A DNA stretch of 64,000 nt from Pycnococcus provasolii (lineage: Eukaryota > Chlorophyta > Pseudoscourfieldiophyceae > Pseudoscourfieldiales > Pycnococcaceae). Both the position numbers and the translations under genes were made by a program. The stretch spans positions 62,001 through 126,000 of the forward strand of contig OW568902.1 of assembly GCA_938743325.2 (NCBI GenBank). The letters run 5' to 3'. How positions within the stretch are numbered: the stretch's first letter is position 1; each line of letters starts with the position of its first letter. Below are positions 40,955 to 50,834 of the stretch, piece after piece. The notes beneath the pieces are model-generated. The model made no database searches. It was not told where the DNA came from and worked only from the letters and a program-made list of their open reading frames with translations.

Positions 40955-41529
40955 CTAACTGGCGGTATTATTCCCGTCAATGATGATGTGGTTGTGGTTG
41001 TGGTTGTGATTGTTTGAGCCGTCGTCTTCGTCGTCGTCGTCGTCTCTTTGATGGGAGTCGTCGTCGTCGTCGTCGTGAATGCCTTCACGCCATGAACGCA
41101 TGTCTTCGTGGTATCTCCTCCGTTGCCTTCGCCGCGCACCGCCTGCCACGACGCTTCTTGAGCGGCGACGCGCGCCACCGATCGCGCCATCGCTTGAAGA
41201 TCCTCTTTTTCCTCCTCCGCACGCGTCAACGAAAGCGCGGCTTGGCGTGGTAGCCATCCGGGAATGGTGTTTAGCCAGCCTGCGCTTAAGGACACGATTG
41301 GAAGCGTGAGCCCCGTGGACGAAGGACTCGTATTCCGCCGAGAAGATTGCATCCTCGGTTGCCGCAACCACGCGGTGCATGCCGGAGTCGTCGATATCTC
41401 CCACCATGCTGAATCCGAAAAGGAAATCAGCGGGGAGCCGATCGTCCGGCACACCAAGCGCGTCGAGACAGGCGGCAATGAGTGCAACGTGCACCGTGCC
41501 AGCGATGTGTCGAACATGTCAACATGAGG
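40955..41529 (-). other. Fragment resembling part of an algal reverse-transcriptase polyprotein
   Basis: A frame without a usable ATG reads VHVALIAACLDALGVPDDRL, then DFLFGFSMVGDIDDSGMHRV and a basic segment, ending in Asp/His low complexity. The pattern ALxxxGxPD...DFxxGFxxVGDIxxSG recalls the region before the catalytic core in algal retroelement polyproteins. It looks like a relic; family uncertain (non-LTR or LTR kin). Confidence 0.3.
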
Positions 41530-41779
41530 CTGACGGACGGTGGTTGAATACTTTCCGGATAAATCCTCCAAGGAATAACTATCAACCCCATAACCGGAGC
41601 GGGATCCCCAACCAACCAAAGAAGGACCCGTCCGAAATCCGAATGCCTCCCCTGGCACGTGGTGACGTGGAGGAGGGAGGGGATAGGAGGAGTTCCAATA
41701 CCAAAATCCCAATGGCGCAAGGCGCAATGAGGGATCCCCCAGGGAAATTCGATTTGTTCCCCTGGTGAGGGGGAATTCC

Positions 41780-41809
41780 GCCCCTCCCCCCCCCCCCCCC
41801 CCCCCCCCC
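41780..41809. repeat. Poly-C tract of about 28 bases
   Basis: Homopolymer run followed by TCGGAA/TTGGAA hexamers about 170 bp before the preferred FLU start. Confidence 0.9.
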
Positions 41810-41979
41810 GGAAATCGGAATCGGAATTGGAATCGGAATTCAGAATCGGATTCGGATTTCAGGTCGCCATGCCCGCCGTTCGTCTTAATGTCGGCCCCGC
41901 ACGCTCTCACGTGCACGTGCACGTGCCTGTCTTTCTTGGTGGTCTTGGTGGTCAATGTCGGGGGGTTCCAGCAGGCATC

Positions 41980-43305
41980 ATGATGATGATGACTCCTCCT
42001 TCTCGTTTTAGGAGTGCTCTCGTTCGTCGTCGTCGCCGTCGTTGTGTTTGTGTTTGTTCTTCTCGTTCTCGTGTTTCTCATTCTGGTTTTCATGTCTCTG
42101 GTTTTCATGTCTCTGGTTTTTACTCTCGTCATTCTCGTGGTGATTTGAATCACTTTGGTTTTCATTCTCGTGGTGATTTGGTTTCTGGGAAGATAGCTTC
42201 GTCGGCATCGTCGTCGGCATCGGCGTCGTCGTCGTCGTCACCTCTTACAAGAGAGAGTTTGGGGGATGACGATCAGGATCAGACGCAGCAGTCCTCCTCC
42301 AATCCTTCTCCAAGTCCGTACACCGACGACGCGGACGAACGTATCCTGAGGTGGACGGCGCGGATCGGGGGGGTCGCGGCGATTGGCGCGGCGGGTGCGC
42401 TCGCCACAGAAGGACGCAAACTCAAATCCGAACGGGTCGCGACCGCACAGGCGACTGGCAAGGCGCCGCCAACCGTGAAGGAGTACTACGCCAACACGGC
42501 ACTCGGACGGCTTGCACCGCCGCTGCTCGTGCTTCAAACAGTCCTGCTCGTTGGGAGTGTCGTGGGAGGGAGCATCGCGTCGCGACGACGCGTTCGGCTC
42601 GAAAAACTCGTGCACTCCGTGAAGGAACTCAACAAGGAGCTGCGAACAAACAACGCCGCATCCCAGGTCGTCAAGCAGGATGAAAGCAACCAAAATGCAT
42701 ACGCGGCGTTGGCTTCGGCGGAGGTGGATGCCGCCGTCGCCGCGCAGGATGACGAGGACGCCATTCTAGGACTCGCGGAGGCGCAGAGAAAACGCGTCGA
42801 GGCTGCAGAACAGCTGCGCTCCACGCTCGAGCGGAGTCTTCAGCAACCAGCTGCCGCGCATCCCACCGAACGCGTCGATGACGGCGTGAACTCCGTCGCG
42901 GACGCGCGTCGCAAGCTGCGCGCCGCCATGGAACGTGCGGGCGAGTGCCTCTCCGCGGGTGAGCCTGCGGCTGCCCTCGAGTCGTACGAAACTGCAATGT
43001 CGCTTGCAGCAACGCTCGGAAGTCGGCGCGCAAGTGTTGCCACCGCGCGCGGCGCGGCGCGCGCTCTGACGGAGCTTGGGCAGCACGACACTGCGCTGAA
43101 GCGGCTGCTCATGGCTGCGGACCTTTCCGCTGGCGGCGACGGTACGTGCGCACTCGTCGGAAAGGGACCGCCGATGGATTTCACTCACGACGACCTCGCC
43201 GGTGAGGTTGGCGACGCGTTTGCCGAGGTTGGCGAGCTCGAGTCGGCGGGTCTATGGTACGACGCATCTCTTCGAGCGATGCGCAGCATCGACCTCGACG
43301 ACTAG
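41980..43305 (+). CDS. FLU: FLU-like plastid regulator of tetrapyrrole synthesis
   Basis: 441 residues from the ATG run at 41980 (MMMMTPPSRFRSALVRRR, a good plastid transit peptide). An in-frame ATG at 41869 would add 37 residues. After a Ser/Gly-rich spacer there is a weak hydrophobic segment (about 124-146), a strong span (about 180-202, LLVLQTVLLVGSVVGGSIA) followed at once by a coiled coil (RLEKLVHSVKELNKELR), and a C-terminal TPR region (about 308-430: AGECLSAGEPAAALESYETA, ALTELGQHDTALKRLL, AFAEVGELESAGLWYDASL). The order and the phrases after the span and in the last TPR match Arabidopsis FLU and Chlamydomonas FLP. FLU sits on the plastid membrane and represses glutamyl-tRNA reductase in darkness. 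It follows phytochrome in the same direction. Confidence 0.82.
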   Translation: MMMMTPPSRFRSALVRRRRRRCVCVCSSRSRVSHSGFHVSGFHVSGFYSRHSRGDLNHFGFHSRGDLVSGKIASSASSSASASSSSSPLTRESLGDDDQDQTQQSSSNPSPSPYTDDADERILRWTARIGGVAAIGAAGALATEGRKLKSERVATAQATGKAPPTVKEYYANTALGRLAPPLLVLQTVLLVGSVVGGSIASRRRVRLEKLVHSVKELNKELRTNNAASQVVKQDESNQNAYAALASAEVDAAVAAQDDEDAILGLAEAQRKRVEAAEQLRSTLERSLQQPAAAHPTERVDDGVNSVADARRKLRAAMERAGECLSAGEPAAALESYETAMSLAATLGSRRASVATARGAARALTELGQHDTALKRLLMAADLSAGGDGTCALVGKGPPMDFTHDDLAGEVGDAFAEVGELESAGLWYDASLRAMRSIDLDD

Positions 43306-43572
43306 TGAGCTGTGATTGCTCATTCAGTAATGTTGCACTTTACTTTGTTCAACGGTCGTCCATTCACACCATTCACTTTCTCCAAATGTTGATCAGCCCA
43401 TTCATCGGTGCCATTCACTGCGCATTTTTGTACATTGCGCAGGTGATATGGAAGGTTGTATCACTCTATCAGCAGTGTCTGATTAGGAGCAAAGTGATAA
43501 TGAAACCAATGAAACAACATGTGTAATACTATTTATATTTGTAAAGAAATGTTGTTTTTATCATTATGTGTA

Positions 43573-45480
43573 TTACCTGTAAGAAGCGGCAGCAGCAGGA
43601 GCACCGCCACCGCCACCGCCACCGCCACTCGCCTTGGCGGCGGCGGCGGCTTCTTTATTGCTCTCGCCGCTATCGTAGCCCGCCATCACAGCATCGGACG
43701 ACACGCGATGGTAAGGGCCCATCCACCACTCGTGATTCGCCGCACGAGGTTTACCAAATGAGCTCACGGGGGTGCGGCGCTTGATGAGCAATTGCAGGTG
43801 ATTGTTCTGCTTGACGAACATGTCGCGTTCCTCCGAGCTCGCGAGCTGGTAAGTCACAGCCTCCAGCAGAAGAGGCTCGAGGCTAGAGTACAGCGCGTTC
43901 AAAACCGGACATTCCTTCGTGCTGACGCGACTTTTCAGCGCGACCAGATTCGCGCTTCGCATGAGCGGGAAGCGCACGAGCGGCAGCAGCGTATTGCACG
44001 CCTCCTCCACCAACTCAGGCGATTCCATGTTTGCGCCAGTCCAGTGCAGCAGCGCGTCAAATACAGCCTCCTCGCCCGTGGGAGTGTTCAGGTCGTGCGC
44101 ACTCAGGAGGCTTCTCACGAGCGGCATCGGCAGTCGCAAAAAGTCAGGCGTCTGCGCGACGCTCTCGAAGTTCGCTCTCGCGTACTCGTCAAACACCTTG
44201 CTCGGTTCCTGGAGATCGAGTTTCGAGGAAATCGCAAGCCATCGTGCGCACGTGTCGACGGAAATCCGGCTGATGACGCGGCGCGTGCACAGCTGCTCGA
44301 GCGTAGACAGGCCGAGCTGTGTCGCGACGGCGCACATCATGAGAACACGGTCGTTTGTCAAATCCGTCGTTCGCCCTGTGTACACATAATCGACCGCCGC
44401 GCGCAGTGCCCACCCGGGCGTCGTCGGAAGCTCGATGGTTGTTATTTTCGTGTGCTTGGCCTCGAGCGCGACCATTTTCTGGCGAAGCGGCGCGCTGATC
44501 GCGAGGACGGCGCGGTGCGCGAGTACCTCCGTCTCTCGGAAGCTCGGCTCTGACCACATGCCACCTTCGACGTAGAGGTGTCCGTGAATGAGCGCCTGTC
44601 GTTGGAAGTAGTTCTCGACGCTCGCGACGTTGACCTTCCCTGGGTTGAATGTCGTTTGTGTATCTGAAACCTCGCCAGCGCCTGTGTCTGATATGTTTGC
44701 GGATATGCTGCCACTCACGACGTCGGCGACTGCGATGAAGCGTAGGTCGAACATGGCGAGGTCGCTATTTGACAACGCGCCTCGGTACAGTGCCGCCTGC
44801 GACTCTTGCAGTTCCGCGGCGTTGTTCGACGCGACGGCGCAAGCTTCGTCGCGGCCCGGCCGCTGCTTGGCGTCGGCTATGCGTGGTTGTCTGCTGATGG
44901 CATTTTCTTCCCCTAAGAGTCTGTTTGTGACGGTTTCGCCAAGCAGTTGAATTCGTTCGCTAATCGATACGCTGTTCGCGCCTCTGTCGACACGGCGAGC
45001 GCTTCGGTTAATGTCGTCTTTCTTTGCTTGAGAAGTTTCTGGCAAGGCGGGCATGGCCAGTTTCACGCACGCCGCTGCGACGGTGAATGCGACGACCCAT
45101 ATCCCAGCGTTTAGCGCAGGATTCGAAGACGGCGTGGCTACCCTAGCCACGTACTCTTGCGTCGTCGTGATTGACTTGCGCGCTTTCTCAACGAGCGAAA
45201 CCCCGGGCGGCTCCCAACTGGAAGACGAAGACGAAGAAGAGCTGTACGCGGCGTTGTACGCGTTGCGGTACGGCGACGCCATACATACCACCTTAAGACG
45301 AGCATTCGTGCCAAACCGACCAATTAAAACTTCTTCAGCCTGCCTCCTGTGACTACTACGACGCCTTAAGCCCTGGGGGCCTCCTTGAAAACGACCTCCT
45401 TGAGTCCGAGCTCGAGATCTCATCGTCAACGCCTTGTCAACACGGTCACCACCATGAGAGCCAACAGAGACACAGGGCAT
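43573..45480 (-). CDS. BTB-BACK protein with transit-like N-terminus and membrane span
   Basis: 635 residues. The BTB core lies about 275-370 (HGHLYVEGGMWSEPSFRETE, VLAHRAVLAISAPLRQKM, WALRAAVDYVYTG). A BACK domain follows (about 380-510: CARWLAISSKLDLQEPSKVF, FLRLPMPLVRSLLSAHDL, AVFDALLHWTGAN). The C-terminus is Gly/Ala low complexity. The first 65 residues are Arg-rich and end RLKVVCMASP, resembling a plastid transit peptide; a later ATG at 45282 is possible. A hydrophobic stretch (about 125-145, IWVVAFTVAAACVKLAMPAL) precedes the BTB. BTB-BACK proteins usually recruit substrates to CUL3 ligases, which act in cytosol or nucleus, so a membrane or plastid form would be unusual. Confidence 0.85.
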   Translation of the reverse strand: MPCVSVGSHGGDRVDKALTMRSRARTQGGRFQGGPQGLRRRSSHRRQAEEVLIGRFGTNARLKVVCMASPYRNAYNAAYSSSSSSSSSWEPPGVSLVEKARKSITTTQEYVARVATPSSNPALNAGIWVVAFTVAAACVKLAMPALPETSQAKKDDINRSARRVDRGANSVSISERIQLLGETVTNRLLGEENAISRQPRIADAKQRPGRDEACAVASNNAAELQESQAALYRGALSNSDLAMFDLRFIAVADVVSGSISANISDTGAGEVSDTQTTFNPGKVNVASVENYFQRQALIHGHLYVEGGMWSEPSFRETEVLAHRAVLAISAPLRQKMVALEAKHTKITTIELPTTPGWALRAAVDYVYTGRTTDLTNDRVLMMCAVATQLGLSTLEQLCTRRVISRISVDTCARWLAISSKLDLQEPSKVFDEYARANFESVAQTPDFLRLPMPLVRSLLSAHDLNTPTGEEAVFDALLHWTGANMESPELVEEACNTLLPLVRFPLMRSANLVALKSRVSTKECPVLNALYSSLEPLLLEAVTYQLASSEERDMFVKQNNHLQLLIKRRTPVSSFGKPRAANHEWWMGPYHRVSSDAVMAGYDSGESNKEAAAAAKASGGGGGGGGAPAAAASYR

Positions 45481-46903
45481 CTCAACTGATCAACAGCTCA
45501 ACTGCTCAACAGCTCACTCAACAGCAACACAGCAAGATCAGCACACCAAAACCGATTCCAATTCCAATTCCAAGGCAAAAGCTGCTGTACACCCTTAAGG
45601 TTCGTTTGGTTTGGGGATCCACATTGGCACGGGTGAATTCAGCAGGGTTCCCGACCGAAGCAGCGGTCTTGTAGTTCAGCAAAGGCGCAAGATAGAGATG
45701 AAAACACAAAGAAGAAGGCGTCATGGTATTCGGACGACAACATTTTCTGCTGCGTTTTGCCGCCACACGTCTTGGCGTGTTATCCTGCTCAAAGAATTGG
45801 AAAAGCGGACAAAGTCTTGGTTGGACGTGACCTTGCAGATTACATCAGAGCGGCGGTACCGCAAGGGACGCTGTCCGAAGTCGCTCAGCACATAAGACGC
45901 GTAGCGCTAGACGGTAGCGCAGCAGCTTACCTAATCTACGTGCAACATTTTGAAAACGCACTCAAAAGAAAAAAGACGCAATCTAAGTTGCCTGCTTCTT
46001 GACATTCGCAGATGCAAACCGTTCACTACTGTACACCTTAAGCTCAACTTTGCCGTCACAATTTGCTCATCTCAAAGCGATCGTTCAGCGGAATCAGCGC
46101 ATTAACGTATGACTTTTGGTGCAGTTTGACAAAGCCATTGCCGTATTCGATCTCCATCCCAATAGCTTGAGGTGGTTGTTCAGTTGTTTGGATTCTTTCA
46201 AAGGAATCTTCCAAGTTTTTACGTAAGGTTAGGTCCTTAGCACTCTGCTTGTCCTGAGGCTGGACCAGAATGGTCGTAAAAAAAGGAGGTTTCGAACGGG
46301 GTTTGCCAAAAAACGGAATATTCGAACTCGTGTATAGGACTATTTGTGAGTGAGGGATTCCCAACTGGGGCCCAGTACCCCCCGAACCACTTGGAGGATA
46401 TTTGTTAAAAAAGGCGGATCTTTGTAGGGATTCGGCATGATTTTGTTCGGGTAAAGCGGCCCCCCCTGATGTAGTTTCTCGTGGGGCCCCCCCCAAGCCC
46501 CCAACCACAGTTCTAAGGCGAAGCCTTAAAGGGACTTTGAGCGAGCGACCCCTTTAAAAAGCCGACTGATCAAGCCGAGACGTCCGAGTCAGACACTCGC
46601 GAGTGTACCCTTGTTGTGTTAGAGTGGTTGGCCCGGCCGGCCTTTAATGCGGTGACCACGTGGTGGTGGTGAGGTGGTGGCCTCATTATTGGCCTGCTGT
46701 GCTGGGATCCCTCCCTCCCTTGGCCAACCAACGGTCGAATCACCTTAGCTGGCCAATACTCGCCTCGTCAGCTCGCCTTGCCCTCGTCATTCTTCGCTCG
46801 TCCCTCTCGAGAGTGCTTGTGCATACTGTGCATACGTGTACGTGTGTGTGTGTGTGTGTGTGTGTTTCCTGCAGGCCTTAAGAATATACACGCACCGGTC
46901 GAT
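45481..46903. other. Divergent spacer with copia relic
   Basis: CAACAGCTCA decamer repeats (45490-45530) lie in the BTB promoter. 45670-46002 is open on the plus strand without an ATG (KVLVGRDLADYIRAAVPQGT...), possibly a gene scrap. 46059-46230 is a copia relic. A TG microsatellite and TTTCCTGCAG acceptor-like site (46838-46874) precede the EF-hand gene. Confidence 0.5.
46059..46230 (-). mobile_element. Ty1/copia reverse-transcriptase relic
   Basis: The translated minus strand reads IGMEIEYGNGFVKLHQKSYV, a typical copia reverse-transcriptase segment (LG-EIEY--G---L-Q--Y). Only about 55 codons of a polyprotein of over 1000 remain and no flanking LTR is seen, so this is a broken, old fragment. 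Confidence 0.65.
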
Positions 46904-48775
46904 ATGGTTACCGGCGGTACCGCCGCCCCGCTTGGCAGTGTGCGCGAAATGCTACACGGGATAAAACTCGACGAGTGCCCGGCGCTTCTACGCACCATGT
47001 TGGCGAAGTTTGACAAGAACGGAAACGGAATCATTGACCCGGACGAGCTGCCCATTGCGAACGACGACGGCATCTCCATCAAGGCGTTCCCGGAGAACGT
47101 GCAGCCTTTCTTGCGTGAGATCGACGAGGAGGGAAACGGGAAACTCGAGATGGGTGAGCTCACGGAGATGGCTATCACATACGTGGAGTTGAAGAAGGCG
47201 AACAAGGAGGGCTCTATCGCCATCAAGACGCTGCCCAAGGAGATCCAACCAACGCTCAAGGTGTTCGACGTCGACGGTGACGGAACGGTCGCGCCCATGG
47301 AGCTTGCTCGTGGTGCGGAGCTGTACAAAGGTTCCAAGAAGACAGCCAAGCGACTCATGACCTTCAGCGGTGTTCTCTTGCTCCTCCTGTGCGCCCTCGT
47401 GGGCGTCATCGTCGGCCTCGTCGCGGTGGTCGTCGAGAATAGCAAGGAGACGAAGACGGACAGCAAGACTGGCATCACATACGCGAAGGGGTCCAGCAAG
47501 CCTTCGGCGACAGCAAAGGTGACGAAGACGGATTCCATCTACAACGCGGTGAAGAAGTCAGCGTCGGCTCTCCGCGCGATCGACTCGCTGACGCTCGATA
47601 AGCCGGACGGCTCCTCCCTGTTCTACACCATCACCGGCGCGGAGACACACGGTGGCGCGCCAGGCAAGGCAAACGCCGTCGCGTTTTACTCGGCGCGTGG
47701 CGATGTCATCAACGTTACGGCAACGTCGCTGAATGTGACCAAGGAGGATGGAACGATCGTGATGACTGACACCGTCGTGGCTGAGAAGTCTCGCCGCCGG
47801 CGCCTTCTCGACAGTGGCAACACTGGCAAGTGCAATTTCAATGGCCCCGCTTCAAAGGGAACGGCATGCCTGGCTGAGTGGACGAACACGAAGTATTGCG
47901 GCGTTGAAAAACAGAGTGGATGTAGCAACTGCGACAGCGACCCCAAAGGAAACTGGTGCCGCACCGCTGAGGACTGGTGCTACTGTGATCCTCCTGAAGC
48001 ACTGTCGACGGGCGGGTCATCGATGACGGCGGAGGAATTGATCGAGAAACTGGAAGAGCACATTGGTGAGCACATTGGTGATGAAAACATTAATGGGTTA
48101 ATCGATGTCGGGCAACAACTCGTCGACAAGCTCCAGCAGGACCTCGCCGCCAAGGATGAGGAGATTTCCAAGCTCAAGCAGGGCCTCACCGCCAACGAGG
48201 ATTGTCTCGAGGCTGCACAATCTAAGTTGGTCGTGGCAGATAATGCTGAATTGAAAGAACGTGTTCGAGTGTGGTTGAATGATCAAAAACGTGCCACTAT
48301 TCTGTATGGTGAGATCTATGAGTGGGATACGTCCAAGGTGACGGACATGAGTCGTATGTTCGCTGATGCCTGGGCCTTCAATCAAGACATCAGCAAGTGG
48401 AATACGGCAGAGGTGACGACCATGAACAGCATGTTCAGCGGTGCCTTTTCCTTCAATCAAGACATCAGCGGGTGGGATACGTCCAAGGTGACGACCATGA
48501 ACAGCATGTTCTATGATGCCAGATCCTTCAATCAAGACATCAGCAAGTGGGATACGTCCAAGGTGACGGACATGAGATATATGTTCTATGGTGCCGAGTT
48601 CTTCAATCAAGACATCAGCCTAAGGTGGGATACAAGGATACAAGGATACCAAGGGTGGGATACGTCCAAGGTGACGGACATGGACGGCATGTTCTCTTAT
48701 GCCTTGGCCTTCAACAATAACCAAAAAATCACAGCGTCGTGCAGATATGGCAAGTGCACCTTGAAGAAGCCGTAG
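46904..48775 (+). CDS. EF-hand, membrane span and BspA-like repeat protein
   Basis: 623 residues from ATG 46904; the frame opens further only through TTG across a TG microsatellite. Three EF-hands lie near 36 (DKNGNGIIDPDE), 74 (DEEGNGKLEMGE) and 122 (DVDGDGTVAPME); the first two have canonical ligands. A membrane span at about 154-176 (VLLLLLCALVGVIVGLVAVV) is followed by a Cys-containing region (about 305-365) and a C-terminal array (about 450-620) of 25-residue BspA-like/DUF285 repeats: WDTSKVTDMSRMF, AFNQDISKW, FYDARSFNQDISKWDTSKVT. The second-last unit is disrupted by DTRIQGYQGW. With calcium sensors inside and BspA repeats outside, it may couple surface contact to calcium; this is inference. 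Confidence 0.88.
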   Translation: MVTGGTAAPLGSVREMLHGIKLDECPALLRTMLAKFDKNGNGIIDPDELPIANDDGISIKAFPENVQPFLREIDEEGNGKLEMGELTEMAITYVELKKANKEGSIAIKTLPKEIQPTLKVFDVDGDGTVAPMELARGAELYKGSKKTAKRLMTFSGVLLLLLCALVGVIVGLVAVVVENSKETKTDSKTGITYAKGSSKPSATAKVTKTDSIYNAVKKSASALRAIDSLTLDKPDGSSLFYTITGAETHGGAPGKANAVAFYSARGDVINVTATSLNVTKEDGTIVMTDTVVAEKSRRRRLLDSGNTGKCNFNGPASKGTACLAEWTNTKYCGVEKQSGCSNCDSDPKGNWCRTAEDWCYCDPPEALSTGGSSMTAEELIEKLEEHIGEHIGDENINGLIDVGQQLVDKLQQDLAAKDEEISKLKQGLTANEDCLEAAQSKLVVADNAELKERVRVWLNDQKRATILYGEIYEWDTSKVTDMSRMFADAWAFNQDISKWNTAEVTTMNSMFSGAFSFNQDISGWDTSKVTTMNSMFYDARSFNQDISKWDTSKVTDMRYMFYGAEFFNQDISLRWDTRIQGYQGWDTSKVTDMDGMFSYALAFNNNQKITASCRYGKCTLKKP

Positions 48776-49284
48776 CCGAAGCTAACGTGGTGCTGGGAGC
48801 CTGCCAAGGAATCGCCCGGGGGGGGTTGGGGGCAGTTTTTAAAATTGTTTGGGAGTGTAACGAGCACTCACTTTTACAAGGAAAGTTCGAAAGTTAGAAA
48901 TCCCTTGGAAGGTTTTATTAGACGAATTGTCCATATATATCCCCCCAGGCAAGAGGAAGTCCTGACGAATCTTGAGGCGAAACAACTTTGCGTTTTTCAT
49001 ACTACTGTATGTATACAATACGTATATAAGCTGGAGAGCTGGCTTACGCACGACGCCTCATCTCAGCGGCAAAGAATGCGTGATGCCAGCCAGCCGTTCT
49101 AACGTCACATCGATTCGTTCGGCGGGCGACCGCCCGATGAGCACGGACACGAATTCATACCAGCCAGGAAGCAAATAAGCAATATGTATGTAATGTATTA
49201 TTCGTAAAATATTGATACACGCAATTATTAATTTGAAGAAATGAACAACAATGCCAATGTTCAACATCAGGCAAGCACTGCACT
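48776..49284. other. Convergent spacer
   Basis: About 0.5 kb between stop codons, AT-rich after 49150. I see no gene or repeat. Confidence 0.4.
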
Positions 49285-50754
49285 CTACAGCAAGGTGAGC
49301 AGTCCGTGGTTCGCCAAGTCGGTTATGCATCGGCGCTCACCCTTCATGTTGTGCAGCAACGTGCGAGAGCGGCGCGTGATAGGCGATAGATCGGATCCTC
49401 CGTATTCGTCGTCCTGCTCCTCACCTCGTTGGCTTGAGCGCTCGCTGGGACTTAAGCTCCGCCGCCGCTCCTCCGCCGCCTCCTTCCGCGCGCCACCGCC
49501 ACCTCCACCTCCTTTTCTCACGTCGACGGCAGGCGACATGTCCGCGAAACGCCACTGGTCGATTTGCCACGACTTGTTGCGCAGCCAGAACTTCTTTCCC
49601 TTGTGCGGCCCGTTCTTGTTTTTCGGCCGTTTGTCGAAGTACCACGCCTTGAGCGTCTTGCCCGCCGTGAAGCCGTACGCGGTGACGCGCTCGCACACGT
49701 GCATGAGCATCACCGCGCACACGAACCCGCTCGTCGGCTGTTCTTTGTACACCGCCTCGATGTTCTTCTCGGCGTACCTCATGAAGCGCGGGTTGATGGG
49801 GTGGATTTTCTTCGCCATCATCTTCGGCAGACGATCCGCGCGCGGGTTCTGAATGTGCCACTTGCCGACGAGCGCCTCCGTCGCGTGTTCGCGCATGCCC
49901 TGGTACGCCTCGTTCGTGAAGCGCACCGTCGTTCGTGATCCGACGTCCACTTCGTGTCCCTTGGTCGGCGCGTTGTTTAACCTGAGTATGACGTCGTTCT
50001 CGTCAATCTGTTTCCCCAGCCTTTTCTTTTTCAGCGTCGAGCTGCTTGAGACGATGGCGCAGTTTCGAAATTTAGCGTTACCGAGTTCTTTTTTCGGTTG
50101 GTTCGGCTTCCACTTGACGCCAAAGACGTCCGTATCCGGCAGCGCGCGCATGACATCGTCCGTCACAAAGGTACCCGGCGGGAACTGCTTTGCGTCGTCG
50201 CGTCCGACGGTTGTTTTGTGCAAGGTGAGCCAACCTCCTTTGAACGCGCCATCTAGGCACGGCGGCGTAGGTCGAGGTGACGTGCATCCTCGCTCAGGGT
50301 CAAAGAGCGCCGCACACCCTCCTCCTCCTCCTCCTCCTCCTCCTCCTCGATGCTTATTAGTATTCTTCAGAGCCTGGGAAGACGCCAACGAAGACGCCAA
50401 CAGCGAAGCCCCGATAACCATAAGAAAACTATTCACAAGTCCAAAAAACGAGATATGCAAGCTGCTAAGCAACGAAGAAGAATGCGGCCGCCGCCATCGA
50501 TGCGGACACCGATGCTGATGCCGATGCCGATGCCGACGGTACACGAGCGGTCGGCATAGGCGCGTGAATAAAGGTGCGTCGTCCTGATTAAACTCGTCAG
50601 AGTAGCCGACACACCACGGGTCGACCACCAAAGGTGCATGTACCTTTAGCACCACACCAACCCTGTAAACACCGCGTCTAAAGGCTGGAACTACCTTTAC
50701 GAACAACTCAACAATCAAGCCATGCATCATCCGTTTCAACACCTCCATTGTCAT
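49285..50754 (-). CDS. GT29 sialyltransferase-family protein A
   Basis: 489 residues from ATG 50754. A 100-residue His/Arg-rich N-terminus precedes a membrane span (about 100-122, ISFFGLVNSFLMVIGASLL), then a poly-Gly stem. The L-type motif is NCAIVSSSSTLKKKRLGKQI followed by DENDVILRLNNAPT and VGSRTTVRF; the S-type motif is PTSGFVCAVMLMHVCERVTA with YGF. These are the GT29 hallmarks. GT29 enzymes are Golgi type II proteins that use CMP-sialic acid; algal members may use another CMP-sugar. The long cytosolic N-terminus is atypical, so the real start may be further inside. A second GT29 gene lies about 2.6 kb away. Confidence 0.85.
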   Translation of the reverse strand: MTMEVLKRMMHGLIVELFVKVVPAFRRGVYRVGVVLKVHAPLVVDPWCVGYSDEFNQDDAPLFTRLCRPLVYRRHRHRHQHRCPHRWRRPHSSSLLSSLHISFFGLVNSFLMVIGASLLASSLASSQALKNTNKHRGGGGGGGGGGCAALFDPERGCTSPRPTPPCLDGAFKGGWLTLHKTTVGRDDAKQFPPGTFVTDDVMRALPDTDVFGVKWKPNQPKKELGNAKFRNCAIVSSSSTLKKKRLGKQIDENDVILRLNNAPTKGHEVDVGSRTTVRFTNEAYQGMREHATEALVGKWHIQNPRADRLPKMMAKKIHPINPRFMRYAEKNIEAVYKEQPTSGFVCAVMLMHVCERVTAYGFTAGKTLKAWYFDKRPKNKNGPHKGKKFWLRNKSWQIDQWRFADMSPAVDVRKGGGGGGGARKEAAEERRRSLSPSERSSQRGEEQDDEYGGSDLSPITRRSRTLLHNMKGERRCITDLANHGLLTLL

Positions 50755-50834
50755 CCGGAACTGATCCGGATGTTAAAATAATGGAATCGATCCACCTCAC
50801 CGAACTTCATCCCTGGGGGCGGCCGGCCGATATG

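Larger units (their letters stand above)
40451..41979. other. Spacer with polyC tract and coding-like fragment
   Basis: No complete gene. A coding-like minus-strand fragment lies at 40955-41529. GGATCCCC motifs, a C tract of about 28 (41780-41809) and TCGGAAT hexamers (41815-41855) precede the FLU gene. Confidence 0.5.

Noticed and set aside
40915-42165. 416-codon minus frame opposite the FLU start
   Set aside because: Thr/Arg/His low-complexity shadow of the FLU transit-peptide region; no ATG context or domain.
45670-46002. Small protein gene with KVLVGRDLADYIRAAV
   Set aside because: The frame looks coding-like but lacks an ATG and a recognisable family; kept only as a note in the spacer entry.
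46778-46903. N-terminal extension of the EF-hand protein
   Set aside because: It starts at TTG and translates a TG microsatellite that looks like the end of a leader intron.
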